A DNA stretch of 64,000 nt from DASZHJ01 sp035507155 (GTDB lineage: Bacteria; Pseudomonadota; Alphaproteobacteria; ATCC43930; CGMCC-115725), in contig DATJOK010000024.1 in the NCBI GenBank assembly GCA_035507155.1, positions 44,704-108,703 on the forward strand, given 5' to 3'. A program made the position numbers and the translations under genes. The notes under the pieces were generated by a model. It saw only the letters and a list, made by a program, of their open reading frames with translations, searched no databases and was not told where the DNA came from. How positions within the stretch are numbered: position 1 is the stretch's first letter; every line of letters starts with the position of its first letter. Shown here piece by piece: positions 41,733 to 50,893 of the stretch.

Positions 41733-42989
41733 ATGGTTTCCCTGCCGGCTACGCTCCCGGTGCTGCGCACTGCGGACGGAGTGCCGCTGAAGCTCAGCCT
41801 GCGGCGGGCCGAGCGGCGGAGCAAGCTCCGCGCGCTGGCGTTGGTGACGCCGCTGATGCTGTTCATCCTCTGCACCTTCGCGGTGCCGATCGGCTTCATG
41901 CTCTATCGGGCGGTGGCCAATCCGGAGATCGTCGAGAACCTGCCGCGCACGACGGCGGCGATCGCCAGCTGGGATGGCGAAGGCCTGCCGGACGAAGCGG
42001 TCTATTCGGCGCTCGCCGCCGATCTCAAGGAGACCCAGAAGACCAGGAACACGGGCCTCGTCGGCAAGCGGCTCAACTATGAGATGCCCGGCGTGCGCAG
42101 TAAGGTCATCCGCACCGGCCGCGACATCGAGAAGGTCGCCACCGGCCCCTGGCGGGATGTCTTCATCAAGGCCGATCCGATGTGGGGCCAACACGACATC
42201 TGGGTGGTGCTGAAGCGCGCCGCGCATCCCTACACCACCTATTATCTGCTGGCGGCGCTCGATCTGCGCTGGGACAGCAACAACCACCTGGCCAAGGCCG
42301 TTGCCGACCAGGCGATCTTCCTCGAGGTCTTCGGCCGTACCATCTGGATCAGCGCCCTCGTCACGGCGGCGACGCTGCTGCTTGGATTTCCCGTCGCCTA
42401 TCTGCTGGCGAGCCTGCCCGTCCGCACCAGCAATCTCATGATGATCCTGGTGCTGATGCCGTTCTGGACCTCGCTGCTGGTGCGCACCACGGCCTGGGTC
42501 GTGCTGCTGCAGAACCGGGGCGTCATCAACGACGGGCTCCTGTGGCTCGGGATCGTGCACGAGCGGCTGCAGCTCATCTTCAATCGCGGCGGCACGGTGG
42601 TGGCGATGACCCACATCCAGCTCCCCTTTACCATCCTGCCGATCTACAGCGTGATGAAGACGATCTCGCCCACCCATCTGCGCGCCGCGCGCTCGCTGGG
42701 TGCCGGGCCCTTCTACGCGTTCTGGCGCATCTATTTCCCGCAGACGCTGCCCGGCATCGGCGCCGGCTGCCTGCTGACCTTCATTCTGAGCCTCGGCTAC
42801 TACATCACGCCCGCCCTGGTGGGCGGGCCGCTCGACCAGATGATCAGCTATTTCGTGGCCCTCTACACGAATCGCGAGCTCAACTGGGGCATGGCCTCGG
42901 CGCTGGGAGCGGTCCTGCTGGCGGCGACGCTGGTGCTCTACGGCGTCTACAACCGGCTCCTCGGCATCGACAAGGTCAAACTGGGGTAG
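41733..42989 (+). CDS. Polyamine-type ABC permease (PotB-like) with large periplasmic insert
   Basis: 418 residues, much longer than PotB (about 280). After a first membrane helix (ALVTPLMLFILCTFAVPIGF) comes a soluble insert of about 150 residues, then five helices with the usual TIWISALVTAATLLLGFPVA and the EAA-like loop RAARSLGAGPFYAFWRIYFP. This long-insert form occurs in many alphaproteobacterial relatives. It starts 72 bp after the binding protein and 3 bp before the second permease. Confidence 0.9.
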   Translation: MVSLPATLPVLRTADGVPLKLSLRRAERRSKLRALALVTPLMLFILCTFAVPIGFMLYRAVANPEIVENLPRTTAAIASWDGEGLPDEAVYSALAADLKETQKTRNTGLVGKRLNYEMPGVRSKVIRTGRDIEKVATGPWRDVFIKADPMWGQHDIWVVLKRAAHPYTTYYLLAALDLRWDSNNHLAKAVADQAIFLEVFGRTIWISALVTAATLLLGFPVAYLLASLPVRTSNLMMILVLMPFWTSLLVRTTAWVVLLQNRGVINDGLLWLGIVHERLQLIFNRGGTVVAMTHIQLPFTILPIYSVMKTISPTHLRAARSLGAGPFYAFWRIYFPQTLPGIGAGCLLTFILSLGYYITPALVGGPLDQMISYFVALYTNRELNWGMASALGAVLLAATLVLYGVYNRLLGIDKVKLG

Positions 42990-42992
42990 GAG

Positions 42993-43820
42993 ATGGCGGT
43001 CCCAGCCTACGCCTCCGGCATCGAGCGCGTCTGGCACGTGATGTTCCTCGTGCTCTGCGGCGCGGTCTTCCTGTTCCTGGTGGCGCCGATCCTGGCGATC
43101 GTGCCGCTCTCCTTCAACAGCGAGCCGTGGTTCAGCTATCCGCTCGCCGGGATCTCGCTGCGCTGGTACCACGACTTCTTCGCCTCGTCCCGCTGGCAGA
43201 ACGCCGTCATCAACAGCGTGCTGGTGGGAACCGCGACGACCGGGCTGGCAACGGTGCTGGGGACGCTCGCCGCGCTCGGTCTCAGCCGCGCCAAGCTGCC
43301 GCTGCGCGGCCTCATCATGAGCCTCCTCATCTCGCCGATGATCGTGCCGATCGTGATCACCTCGGTCGCCATGTACTTCTTCTATGCGCTGGTCGATCTC
43401 GCCAACAGCTATCTCGGCATCATTCTCGCCCATACGGCGCTCGCCACCCCCTTCGTCGTCATCACCGTGACGGCGACGCTCTCCGGCTTCGATCACTCGC
43501 TGACCCGTGCCGCCGCCAGCCTCGGCGCCTCGCCGACGCTCGCCTTCCGCAAAGTCATGCTGCCGCTGATCCTGCCTGGAGTGATCTCGGGGGCGCTCTT
43601 TGCCTTCGTGACGTCCTGGGACGAGGTGGTGGTGGTCCTTTTCCTGGCCGGCCCGGAGCAGCGCACCCTGCCGCTGCAGATGTTCGACGGCATCCGCGAG
43701 GAGATAAACCCGACTATCACCGCGGTGGCGACGCTGCTGCTGGTGCTCTCGATCGTCCTGCTGGTGAGCGTCGAGCTGCTGCGCCGGCGCTCGGCGCGGC
43801 TGCGCGGGATCATGGATTAG
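42993..43820 (+). CDS. Polyamine-type ABC permease (PotC-like)
   Basis: 275-residue inner-membrane permease with six helices (VFLFLVAPILAIVPLSFNSE, SVLVGTATTGLATVLGTLAA) and the EAA loop TRAAASLGASPTLAFRKVML that contacts the ATPase. Last gene of the sigma-54-linked operon; no clear terminator follows. Confidence 0.93.
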   Translation: MAVPAYASGIERVWHVMFLVLCGAVFLFLVAPILAIVPLSFNSEPWFSYPLAGISLRWYHDFFASSRWQNAVINSVLVGTATTGLATVLGTLAALGLSRAKLPLRGLIMSLLISPMIVPIVITSVAMYFFYALVDLANSYLGIILAHTALATPFVVITVTATLSGFDHSLTRAAASLGASPTLAFRKVMLPLILPGVISGALFAFVTSWDEVVVVLFLAGPEQRTLPLQMFDGIREEINPTITAVATLLLVLSIVLLVSVELLRRRSARLRGIMD

Positions 43821-44147
43821 GCGCTCTCCGGGTACGGCGGCCTATATCCTGAAGTGCCGCACGGGGCGTGGTTCCCTATTGCCGGGCGTGATTGAAAAGA
43901 CCCACGGCGTGTGGGGAATTCAGTGATCCCGTCCGTCCGGTGGATAGCCATACCCCTTGGGGTGCCAATTCGGCTCTTCGAGGTAATGGGGAATTCGCGG
44001 ATACACTCCGCTCGCGTCGTTGCTCCGCCAGACGCCGGGCAGCTAAAATAATGCCATGATAAATTGTAACAATCCGGTGACGGGGCTGGCGAAAGCCCGG
44101 CAGCGCGTCATGAACTCCGCGTCTCTCCGTCGCCCTCTCGCCTGATA
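43821..44147. other. Gene-poor gap with a possible 40-codon remnant
   Basis: 327 bp between the PotC-like gene and marR. On the minus strand a short frame (43920-44042) reads GVWRSNDASGVYPRIPHYLE then EPNWHPKGYGYPPDGRDH, which looks like protein but has no ATG, GTG or TTG giving a full product (a CTG or an internal GTG only). TGGGGAATTC occurs twice (about 43911 and 43987). An AT-rich patch at 44043-44072 (TAAAATAATG, ATAAATTGTAAC) could be the marR promoter. No terminator was recognised. Confidence 0.4.
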
Positions 44148-44690
44148 ATGAAGAAATCGAAGGCGAGAACAGCAGCCCGCACTGCTTTGTTCGCCCGTCG
44201 CGGCGCCCAGCTGAAGCAGATCGACCTTAGTCGCCACGATCAGGGCTGCAGCCACCGGATGCGGGAGATCACCAAGCTCTTCGCGCAGCCGCTTCAGCTT
44301 CGCCTCAGCAGACACGGGGTCACCTTCGGCGAGTGGCGTTTCCTGCGCGTGCTCTGGGAGCGTGACGGCATTTCCCAGAGCGAACTCAGCGATCTCCTGG
44401 GCATGACCTCGGCAGCGACGGTCTTCTCCGTCAACCTCCTGGAGCGCGACGGGCTCGCGCAGCGGATCGCCGATCCCGGTGATCGGCGCCGCATGCTGAT
44501 CCATCTCACGCCCAAGGGGCGGGCACTCAGGGATCGGCTGCTCCCCTATGCGCGCGACATCCGCGTCGCCGCTTTCGCCGGGTTCTCCCAGCGTGAGGTG
44601 CGTCAGCTCGACGTCATGCTCGACCGCATCAAGGCGAATCTCGGAAACTTCATCCGCGAGCAGGAAGTCGCGCGCTCCCGGCGCCGCTGA
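44148..44690 (+). CDS. MarR family transcriptional regulator
   Basis: 180-residue winged-helix repressor-type protein. Recognition helices lie in ISQSELSDLLGMTSAATVFS and the wing in RIADPGDRRRMLIHLTPKG, the standard MarR pattern; a long basic N-terminus of about 35 residues precedes the domain. The ribosome site is weak. The 3' end overlaps the converging GNAT gene by 41 bp. Target genes and ligand are unknown. Confidence 0.92.
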   Translation: MKKSKARTAARTALFARRGAQLKQIDLSRHDQGCSHRMREITKLFAQPLQLRLSRHGVTFGEWRFLRVLWERDGISQSELSDLLGMTSAATVFSVNLLERDGLAQRIADPGDRRRMLIHLTPKGRALRDRLLPYARDIRVAAFAGFSQREVRQLDVMLDRIKANLGNFIREQEVARSRRR

Positions 44691-45384
44691 GCGGCGCAGT
44701 CCTGCCGGGACGGTGCCACAGCACGAAGAGCTGCGCGCGGGTGCGAAAGCCGAGCTTCTCATAGAGGGCGAGCGCGTGACGGTTGTCGGGAAAGACGTGC
44801 AGGAAGGGGCGCTCGCCTCGGATGCGGATCAGCCGCGCCAGATGTCTGGTGAGCGTCCCGGCGAAGCCCCGGCCGCGCGCGTCGGGGTGGGTGCAGACGG
44901 CGCTGATCTCCGCATGGCCCGGGAGCTTCATGCGCTCGCCGGCCATGGCGACGAGCCGCCCGGCGTGGCGGATGCCGATATAGGTTCCCAGCTGCGACGT
45001 GCGCTCGCCGAACGGTCCGGGCTTGGTGATCTCGGCGAGTTCCCGCATCTCCGGCACGTCGTCGGCGCCGAGGGTAACGACATCGATTCCGGCCTCCTCG
45101 CCGAGGATCGCCTCCTCCGATGCCGTCATCTGCAGGATCGGTCGGACGCTCACAACCTCCCAGCCCGGCGGAGGCGTCTCCGGCTGCAGGCGGAAGAGCC
45201 GCGCCTCGATGCCTGGCGCGAGATCGTGAGCGAGCTCGGCATAGGCGGCGGCGGTCGCATTGGCGATCGCCGAGAACGGCGCCATGTCGCGCGGGTAATG
45301 CCGCGCCTGCGTGCCGCCGGTTGCGAGGCCCGCATGCGGACCAGCAAGTGCCGACCAGACGGGATTGTCCAGGAGATCAGTCAT
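44650..45384 (-). CDS. GNAT family N-acetyltransferase
   Basis: 244 residues. The C-terminal half is a GNAT domain with the acetyl-CoA loop VCTHPDARGRGFAGTLTRHL and NRHALALYEKLGF; the N-terminal ~110 residues resemble the half-domain seen in FR47/GCN5-like proteins. ATG at 45384 has AGAGG upstream. Acts in the cytosol on an unidentified amine. Convergent with marR and divergent from adaA by 44 bp. Confidence 0.9.
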   Translation of the reverse strand: MTDLLDNPVWSALAGPHAGLATGGTQARHYPRDMAPFSAIANATAAAYAELAHDLAPGIEARLFRLQPETPPPGWEVVSVRPILQMTASEEAILGEEAGIDVVTLGADDVPEMRELAEITKPGPFGERTSQLGTYIGIRHAGRLVAMAGERMKLPGHAEISAVCTHPDARGRGFAGTLTRHLARLIRIRGERPFLHVFPDNRHALALYEKLGFRTRAQLFVLWHRPGRTAPLSGAGSARLPARG

Positions 45385-45428
45385 GGCAGCCTCTGTCGCC
45401 GATATCGCGACAGGAGTAGCCTTATCGG

Positions 45429-46037
45429 ATGAAAACGACTGGCCGGAATCGGACTCCGTCGCCGTCGACAGCGGGAATGCTGGGTTTCGCCGCCTGTGAC
45501 CGCGGGCGGCTGCGGCGGGATCCCGCCTATGATGGTCGCTTCTTCACGGGAGTGCGCACCACCGGCATCTACTGCCGGCCGGTCTGCCCCGTGCGATCCG
45601 CGCGGTCGGCGAACGTGCAGTTCTTCCCGAGTGCCGCCGGCGCCCAGGCGGTGGGGTTTCGCCCATGCCTGCGCTGCCGGCCGGAGACCGCGCCCTTCAG
45701 CCCGGCGTGGAATGGATCACGTGCGACCGTCACGCGCGCTCTTCGCCTCATTTCCGCGGGCATCCTCGACGAATATCCCGTCGAGGATCTGGCGGACCGT
45801 CTCGGCATCGGCACGCGGCACCTCGGACGGCTCTTCCACCGTCATCTCGGGGCCAGCCCGATCCAGATCGCGCGGACGGTCCGCATGCAGCGGGCCAAGC
45901 GCCTGCTCGACAGCACGGATCTATCGATGACGGAGATCGCCTATCGTGCCGGCTTTGGCAGCCTGCGCCGCTTCAACGCCGTCTTCGTCGAGATCTACCG
46001 CCGCCCCCCGAGCGCCGTGCGCCGGCGCCCGGGCTGA
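45429..46037 (+). CDS. adaA: Ada-type methyl-phosphotriester sensor and AraC regulator (AdaA)
   Basis: 202 residues. The N-terminal zinc domain has C49, C53, C80 and C83 (TTGIYCRPVCPVRSA, FRPCLRCRPE), with the same spacing as C38, C42, C69 and C72 of E. coli Ada; one cysteine takes a methyl group from DNA phosphotriesters. The C-terminal ~100 residues form an AraC helix-turn-helix pair (VEDLADRLGIGTRHLGRLFH, MTEIAYRAGFGSLRRFNAVF). The Ogt methyltransferase domain of full-length Ada is absent, as in Bacillus AdaA. No adaB or alkA is next to it. Confidence 0.93.
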   Translation: MKTTGRNRTPSPSTAGMLGFAACDRGRLRRDPAYDGRFFTGVRTTGIYCRPVCPVRSARSANVQFFPSAAGAQAVGFRPCLRCRPETAPFSPAWNGSRATVTRALRLISAGILDEYPVEDLADRLGIGTRHLGRLFHRHLGASPIQIARTVRMQRAKRLLDSTDLSMTEIAYRAGFGSLRRFNAVFVEIYRRPPSAVRRRPG

Positions 46038-46055
46038 GCGACCTCTGGAAGAGCT

Positions 46056-47714
46056 CTATCCCGCCATCTTCTCGACATTCCAGTAGACCGGGCTTACGAG
46101 GCCGACGAGACCCTTGAGGCGGTCGCTGCGGTAGGCCATCGGCTGCAGGTACTGGCCGGCATAGGCATAGGGAGCTTCCTCGAAGAAACGCTTCTGGATC
46201 GCCTCGACGGTGGCCTTCCGCTGATCGGCATCGCGCGCCGCCAGATAGTCGAGGCGGAGCTTCTGCATCCCGTCGTCGCAGGGCCAGCCGAACCAGTTCT
46301 TGCCGTCGCAGCTCGAATCGAGCGGCGCGTTCAGGACCGGATCCATCATCGTGCTGCTGGGCCAGGCGGTGGGGAAAATGTTCCAGCCGCCGCGATCCTC
46401 GCTGGGTGGCTTCTTGATCGCGCGACGCGTCACCAGGGTCTGCCAGTCCATCGACTGCAGATCCGTATTGATGCCGAGCTCCTTCAGGTGCCCGTTCAGC
46501 ACCAGGGCCAGGAAGTGCAGGTTCTGCTGATCGGTCGGATCCATGATGACGATGGGCTCGCCGGCATAGCCCGCCTCCTTGAAGAGAGCCTTGATCTTCT
46601 CAGGATCGTACTTCTTGAAGCCGTCCGTACCGATCATCGTCTCGTTGGGAGAGCCGCAGACGAAGGGCGCAAGGCACACCTTGCCAAGATCGCCTGTCTG
46701 GCCGGTCGCGGTGAGGTAGGCTTCCTGCCGGCTCTCCACCAGCATCTGCACCGCCTGGCGGGCCTTCGCATTGTTGAACGGCTTGTTGAGGGAATTCATG
46801 CGGATGTGGAACTGCCAGCCGAGCGGATCGAGGAATCCCACCATGATGTTCGGCTTGCCCCGCATCTCCTTCACCTGGTCGGCGACGGGGTTGGTGAGAT
46901 AGTCGAGCTCGCCGGTGGTGAGCGCCGCACTCTGAACCGCGGGATCGGGGATGACGTGCCATTCGACACGCTCCACATGGACCACTTTGCCTCCCGCGTA
47001 GCCGTTCGCCGGCTCCGAGCGTGGCTTGTAATTCGGATTCTTGCGGTAGGTGACGAGATTGCCGGGCTGCCATTCCTCCTTGTTCCAAATGAAGGGACCG
47101 GACCCCACCACCTCCTTCACCTGCTCATAGGGGTCTGTCGAAGCCTCCTTCTCGCGCATGATGAAGCAGACCTGGCTTGCATTGGCGAGCGTATCCACCA
47201 CTGGGCCGAAGGGCTCCTTGAGCTTGAGGACAAAGCTCTTGTCGTCGACCACGTCGAGCTTCTCGGCGCGGTCCAGCATGATCTTTGCCTTGCCGAGACG
47301 GGCGGCCCAGCGGCGGATCGAGGCGACGCAGTCGCGCGCCGTCACCGGCGTTCCGTCGTGGAACCCGAGGCCATCGCGCAGCTTGAAGTTGTGGGTGAGG
47401 CCGTCGTCGGAGGCCTCGTACTTTTCCACCATCTGCGGCGAGGCCTTGTACCCTCTGTCGAGGGCAAAGAGCGTGTCGTAGACGAGCCAGGAATGGGTGG
47501 AGGTGATCGTCGCCGTCGTCCAGACCGGGTCGAAGATCTTGAGGTCGGTCTCGGGCGCAACCTTGATGGTGGCGCGGGCGTCAGCGGCGAAAGCGGTGCG
47601 GACGGTGGCTCGCAGCAGCGCCGGCATGGCGAGCGCACTCGCGGCGCCGATCCCGGTCTTGACGACGGCACGGCGGGTAAAGCCGCCGCGCCCCTTCCTA
47701 GATACTATTCCCAT
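46056..47714 (-). CDS. Tat-exported peptide-type ABC substrate-binding protein (SBP_bac_5)
   Basis: 552-residue periplasmic protein of the oligopeptide/nickel/glutathione-binding family. The twin-arginine leader GFTRRAVVKTGIGAASALAM is followed by LKIFDPVWTTATITSTHSWL, YDTLFALDRGYKASPQMVE and the family's ANGYAGGKVVHVERVEWHVI. ATG at 47714 has AGAGGAG upstream. No permease or ATPase is adjacent, so it either works with a distant transporter or is an orphan. It converges on adaA with 18 bp between stops. Confidence 0.9.
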   Translation of the reverse strand: MGIVSRKGRGGFTRRAVVKTGIGAASALAMPALLRATVRTAFAADARATIKVAPETDLKIFDPVWTTATITSTHSWLVYDTLFALDRGYKASPQMVEKYEASDDGLTHNFKLRDGLGFHDGTPVTARDCVASIRRWAARLGKAKIMLDRAEKLDVVDDKSFVLKLKEPFGPVVDTLANASQVCFIMREKEASTDPYEQVKEVVGSGPFIWNKEEWQPGNLVTYRKNPNYKPRSEPANGYAGGKVVHVERVEWHVIPDPAVQSAALTTGELDYLTNPVADQVKEMRGKPNIMVGFLDPLGWQFHIRMNSLNKPFNNAKARQAVQMLVESRQEAYLTATGQTGDLGKVCLAPFVCGSPNETMIGTDGFKKYDPEKIKALFKEAGYAGEPIVIMDPTDQQNLHFLALVLNGHLKELGINTDLQSMDWQTLVTRRAIKKPPSEDRGGWNIFPTAWPSSTMMDPVLNAPLDSSCDGKNWFGWPCDDGMQKLRLDYLAARDADQRKATVEAIQKRFFEEAPYAYAGQYLQPMAYRSDRLKGLVGLVSPVYWNVEKMAG

Positions 47715-47831
47715 CGCGGGTCTCCTCTGTTCTGGCAGTTGCCGGTGGCGTTCCCGGGCGTTCGCTCAAGCCTTGTTCCCACGATCGTAGTGGGACGACG
47801 CATCGCCTGGAAGAGGCCTCGAGGCCACGTT

Positions 47832-48491
47832 TCAGGATCTGGCGGGACCGCAGAGCCGCAGCACTTCGGGTTTGCTGAGCCGCCTGTCGCGGTTGGCGTC
47901 GAGCTCGGCAAACTGCCGGCGCTCGTAGGCCAGGAAATCGTCGAGGCTGACGCGGTTGCGGAGCGTGACGTCGGCGGACATGACAGGGTCCGGCTGCTCC
48001 GCCGCGTTGCCGACGCCCTCGGGGCTCTTCGGACGGCCGCCGAGGCCGAGGCTGCGCTGCACGCGCTCGCCGAGGCTTGGGCCTTCCTCCCGATGCTGCG
48101 GCCGCTCTTCCGCCTGGATCGGCGGCACGTAGGGCGCTCGATAGGCGGTGAGCTCTGCCGGGTCGATCATGCCGTCGTGGTTCAGATCCATCGCCGCGAA
48201 CTGGCGGCGGGCGTCGGCCAGGTATTCCTCGAGATCGAGGGTGCCGTCGTGGTTCGCATCGACGCGGTCGAACCAGCGGGAGAGCGCGTCGGGGCAGCTC
48301 GGCTGGCCCAGGGGCCCGCCATTGAGCGGCTCGCCATTGGGGCTATAGATCGGCCGGGGCGGCGGCCGGTGCGCTTCCGGGCCGGTGCCGCCGCGCTTCT
48401 CATCGTCGCCGCCGCAGGCGGCAAGGCCCAGGAGCAGAGCCGTTACCGCAAGCACCATCCCCCGCCGGCGGCCGCACAGCCCGTCGCCCAT
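47832..48491 (-). CDS. EF-hand calcium-binding lipoprotein
   Basis: 219 residues. Lipobox LLLGLAAC gives a lipid-modified Cys near residue 26. Three EF-hand loops are visible: DANHDGTLDLEE, DLNHDGMIDPAE and the degenerate DANRDRRLSKPE; Pro-rich linkers separate them. Probably a periplasmic or outer-membrane calcium-binding protein of unknown role. It follows the histidine kinase gene by 28 bp on the same strand and may share its operon. An in-frame ATG at 48458 would still give a lipoprotein. Confidence 0.88.
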   Translation of the reverse strand: MGDGLCGRRRGMVLAVTALLLGLAACGGDDEKRGGTGPEAHRPPPRPIYSPNGEPLNGGPLGQPSCPDALSRWFDRVDANHDGTLDLEEYLADARRQFAAMDLNHDGMIDPAELTAYRAPYVPPIQAEERPQHREEGPSLGERVQRSLGLGGRPKSPEGVGNAAEQPDPVMSADVTLRNRVSLDDFLAYERRQFAELDANRDRRLSKPEVLRLCGPARS

Positions 48492-48519
48492 GCCCGCGTG
48501 TCCCCTGCATGCCCGCCGA

Positions 48520-49902
48520 TCAAGCCGGCAGGCTTACCCGTACACGCAAACCACCTTCCGGTCGATTGGCGAGTTCGATGTCGCCGCCCTCGGCGCGGAT
48601 GATGCCGCGAGCGATCGACAGGCCGAGGCCGGTGCCGCCGGTCTCTCGGTTGCGCGAGCGCTCGAGCCGGTAATAGGGCGAGAACACCTCCTCCTGCTCC
48701 TCCGGCGGAATGCCCGGACCATCGTCGTCGATCTCCACCACTGCGCCGCCATCCCCGCGGCTCAGCCTTATGCGTGCCGCCGTGCCGTAGTTGACCGCGT
48801 TGTTGAGGACATTCATCAGCGAGCGCCGGAGCGCCAGCGGCCGCGCCTGCACTGTCGCGTGGACGGGGCCGTCGTAGCTGACGGACTGGCCGCAGTCGGT
48901 CATGTCCTCGCTCAAGCTCTGCAGCAGCGCCGCCAGATCGATCGCCTCGCGCGGCTCGCTCTGCATGTCGTTCTTGGCGAAGGCAAGAGTGGAGGCGACC
49001 ATGGCTTCCATCTCCGCGAGATCCGCCAGCATCTTCTCCTGCAGCTGGGGATCCTCGACGAATTCCGCCCGCAGCCGGAGGCGCGTGAGCGGCGTTCGCA
49101 GGTCGTGCGAAATCGCCGCCAGCATCTGGGTACGATCGGCGATCAGCCGCTTGAGGCGCTGACGCATCTCATTGAAGGCGCGCGTCGCCGCGCGCACCTC
49201 GGGTGCGCCCTGCTCCTCCAGCGGCGGCTCGCGCCCGTCGAGGCCGAGCCGTTCTGCCGCCACCGCGAGCCGCACGATGGGTCGCGTGAACTGCCGCGCG
49301 ATCCAAAGGAACAGCACCACGGTGATGGCGCAGAGCAGCAGGACCCGCGGCAGGAACTCCAGCAATGGGAAGCGCGGCGGCAGCCAATCGGGCGCATAGA
49401 AGGAGAGCCAGGTGCCGTCGGTCAGCGGCATCGAGACCTTGATCTTGGGGCCGCGGAACACGTGGGCCTCGGCGGGATGGAGCATGGCCGTGGCGTGGAT
49501 TTCATAGGCCGCGTTGGCGATCGGCTCCACCGTGACGGCGCGGAGAGAGTCGCCGAGATCGGCGTGCACGAGATCCTGCAGCTCGGGTGCGTAGCGGTCG
49601 CCGGTATCGGAGGCGGGCGCCGCCGCCGGCCATTCGAGCCCGAGGAGCGGCGTGCTCGCCAAGCGCACGGCGTCCGGGCGCTCCGCCGGCGGCAGTGCGT
49701 CGATGCGGCGGTAGGTCGCGGCGATCTGCTCGGCGAGCGGCCGGGCACCGCGCACCACCGAGAGACTGCTGTTGCCGCGCTCGATGAAGAAGAAAGCGAC
49801 GCTGATCGCCTGGGTGATGATGACTGCGCCGAAGACCAGGAGGCCGATGCGCCCGACGAGGCCGAGGCTCCAGGGGCAAAGACGGCGCAGGAGGTCGGTC
49901 AT
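48520..49902 (-). CDS. Sensor histidine kinase, EnvZ-like
   Basis: 460-residue inner-membrane sensor kinase. One membrane helix at about 17-40, a periplasmic sensor of ~140 residues, a second helix at 185-202, HAMP (about 203-255), H-box AAISHDLRTPLTRLRLR with His266, N-box SLMNVLNNAVNYG, G1 EIDDDGPGIPPEE and G2 GGTGLGLSIARGI. It overlaps the response regulator stop by 4 bp, so the two are a pair. The stimulus is unknown; the architecture is that of EnvZ-type envelope-stress or osmolarity sensors. Confidence 0.93.
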   Translation of the reverse strand: MTDLLRRLCPWSLGLVGRIGLLVFGAVIITQAISVAFFFIERGNSSLSVVRGARPLAEQIAATYRRIDALPPAERPDAVRLASTPLLGLEWPAAAPASDTGDRYAPELQDLVHADLGDSLRAVTVEPIANAAYEIHATAMLHPAEAHVFRGPKIKVSMPLTDGTWLSFYAPDWLPPRFPLLEFLPRVLLLCAITVVLFLWIARQFTRPIVRLAVAAERLGLDGREPPLEEQGAPEVRAATRAFNEMRQRLKRLIADRTQMLAAISHDLRTPLTRLRLRAEFVEDPQLQEKMLADLAEMEAMVASTLAFAKNDMQSEPREAIDLAALLQSLSEDMTDCGQSVSYDGPVHATVQARPLALRRSLMNVLNNAVNYGTAARIRLSRGDGGAVVEIDDDGPGIPPEEQEEVFSPYYRLERSRNRETGGTGLGLSIARGIIRAEGGDIELANRPEGGLRVRVSLPA

Positions 49903-50615
49903 GCGGTCTCCACCACCGCGGCGAAGACGTAGCCGCCGGCGCGCACCGTCTTGATCAAGGCGGGCTCCTTCGGATCGCGCTCGATCTTGCGGCGAAGCCG
50001 ACTCACCTGCACGTCGATGCTGCGGTCGAAGGGGGTGGAGGCGCGGCCGCGGGCGAGGTCGATGAGCTGGTCGCGGGTCAGCACGCGCTGCGGATGCTCG
50101 GCGAAGGCAACCAGCAGGTCGAGCTCGCCGGCGCTCAGCTCCACCAGCGTGCCCTCGGGCGAATGGAGCTGCCGCCGCGATACGTCGAGGCGCCAGCCCT
50201 CGAATGCGAGGATGCGCGCTCCGGCGAGAACCCCGGTCGCGGGCCTTGCCGTCCGCCGCAGCACGGCCTTGATGCGGGCGAGCAGCTCGCGCGGATTGAA
50301 CGGCTTCGGCAGGTAATCATCGGCGCCCATCTCCAGACCGACGATGCGATCGGTGTCCTCGCCCATGGCGGTCAGCATGACGACGGGCACGCTCGATTCC
50401 GCCCGCAGGCGACGACAGAGGCTGAGACCGTCCTCTCCCGGCAGCATGACGTCGAGCACCACCAGGTCGATGCGGCTGGCGGCGAGCTGGTCGTGCATCT
50501 CCTGGCCGTTCTTGGCCGCCGAGACGCGAAATCCATGCCGGGACAGGAACTGCGACACTAGGCCGCGTATTTCCCGATCGTCATCAACGATCAAGAGGTG
50601 AGGCGAGGTTTCCAT
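49899..50615 (-). CDS. OmpR-family response regulator
   Basis: 238 residues. Receiver domain with DDDREIRGLV acidic pocket, phospho-acceptor Asp55 in DLVVLDVMLPGEDGLS and Lys in DDYLPKPFNPRELL; the C-terminal winged helix has LSAGELDLLVAFAEHPQRVL and the recognition helix RSIDVQVSRLRRKIE. First gene of the minus-strand set RR-kinase-EF-hand lipoprotein. Two inverted OmpR-like sites lie 45-89 bp upstream of its start, suggesting autoregulation. Confidence 0.94.
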   Translation of the reverse strand: METSPHLLIVDDDREIRGLVSQFLSRHGFRVSAAKNGQEMHDQLAASRIDLVVLDVMLPGEDGLSLCRRLRAESSVPVVMLTAMGEDTDRIVGLEMGADDYLPKPFNPRELLARIKAVLRRTARPATGVLAGARILAFEGWRLDVSRRQLHSPEGTLVELSAGELDLLVAFAEHPQRVLTRDQLIDLARGRASTPFDRSIDVQVSRLRRKIERDPKEPALIKTVRAGGYVFAAVVETA

Positions 50616-50659
50616 GGCCGCGATTATCCGCGGACGGCACCGGGCCCGATATGGAATTT

Positions 50660-50704
50660 TGTAACCGAATGTTGCAGGGCCCCCGAGCGCAACACGATGT
50701 TACA
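50660..50704. promoter_or_regulatory. Two inverted OmpR-type operator sites
   Basis: TGTAACcgaaTGTTGC at 50660-50675 and, on the opposite strand, TGTAACatcgTGTTGC at 50704-50689. Each is a direct repeat with a 10-bp period, the usual form of OmpR/PhoB-family binding sites, and the two face each other across 13 bp. They lie between the response regulator (minus) and two small membrane-protein genes (plus), placed to control both directions. Binding by the neighbouring regulator is inferred. Confidence 0.7.
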
Positions 50705-50788
50705 GAAAATCGCAGGGGACGACATCAACCAGCAAAGCCGGCGCCCTAGAACTAACAGGTCCGCCGCTGGAGGAGGAAGTCCCGAGCC

Positions 50789-50884
50789 ATGGAAAGGTTT
50801 ATCGACTGCGCCGCCGCGACCGTCATCGCCCTCCTCTTCCTGCAGGCGGCGTCGCTTTACCTGCATGCGCCGCGGCCGATCTAG
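50789..50884 (+). CDS. 31-residue single-pass membrane peptide
   Basis: Begins MERFIDCAAATVIALLFLQA and ends SLYLHAPRPI. One hydrophobic helix (about residues 8-25). GGAGGAGGAAG lies upstream of the ATG, though the spacing is long (about 9 bp). Its stop overlaps the next gene's ribosome site (TAGGAGG), so the two are probably co-translated. It sits directly downstream of the inverted OmpR-type sites. No family recognised; small membrane peptides next to two-component systems are often regulators of the kinase or of a transporter. Confidence 0.6.
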   Translation: MERFIDCAAATVIALLFLQAASLYLHAPRPI

Positions 50885-50893
50885 GAGGCGCCG

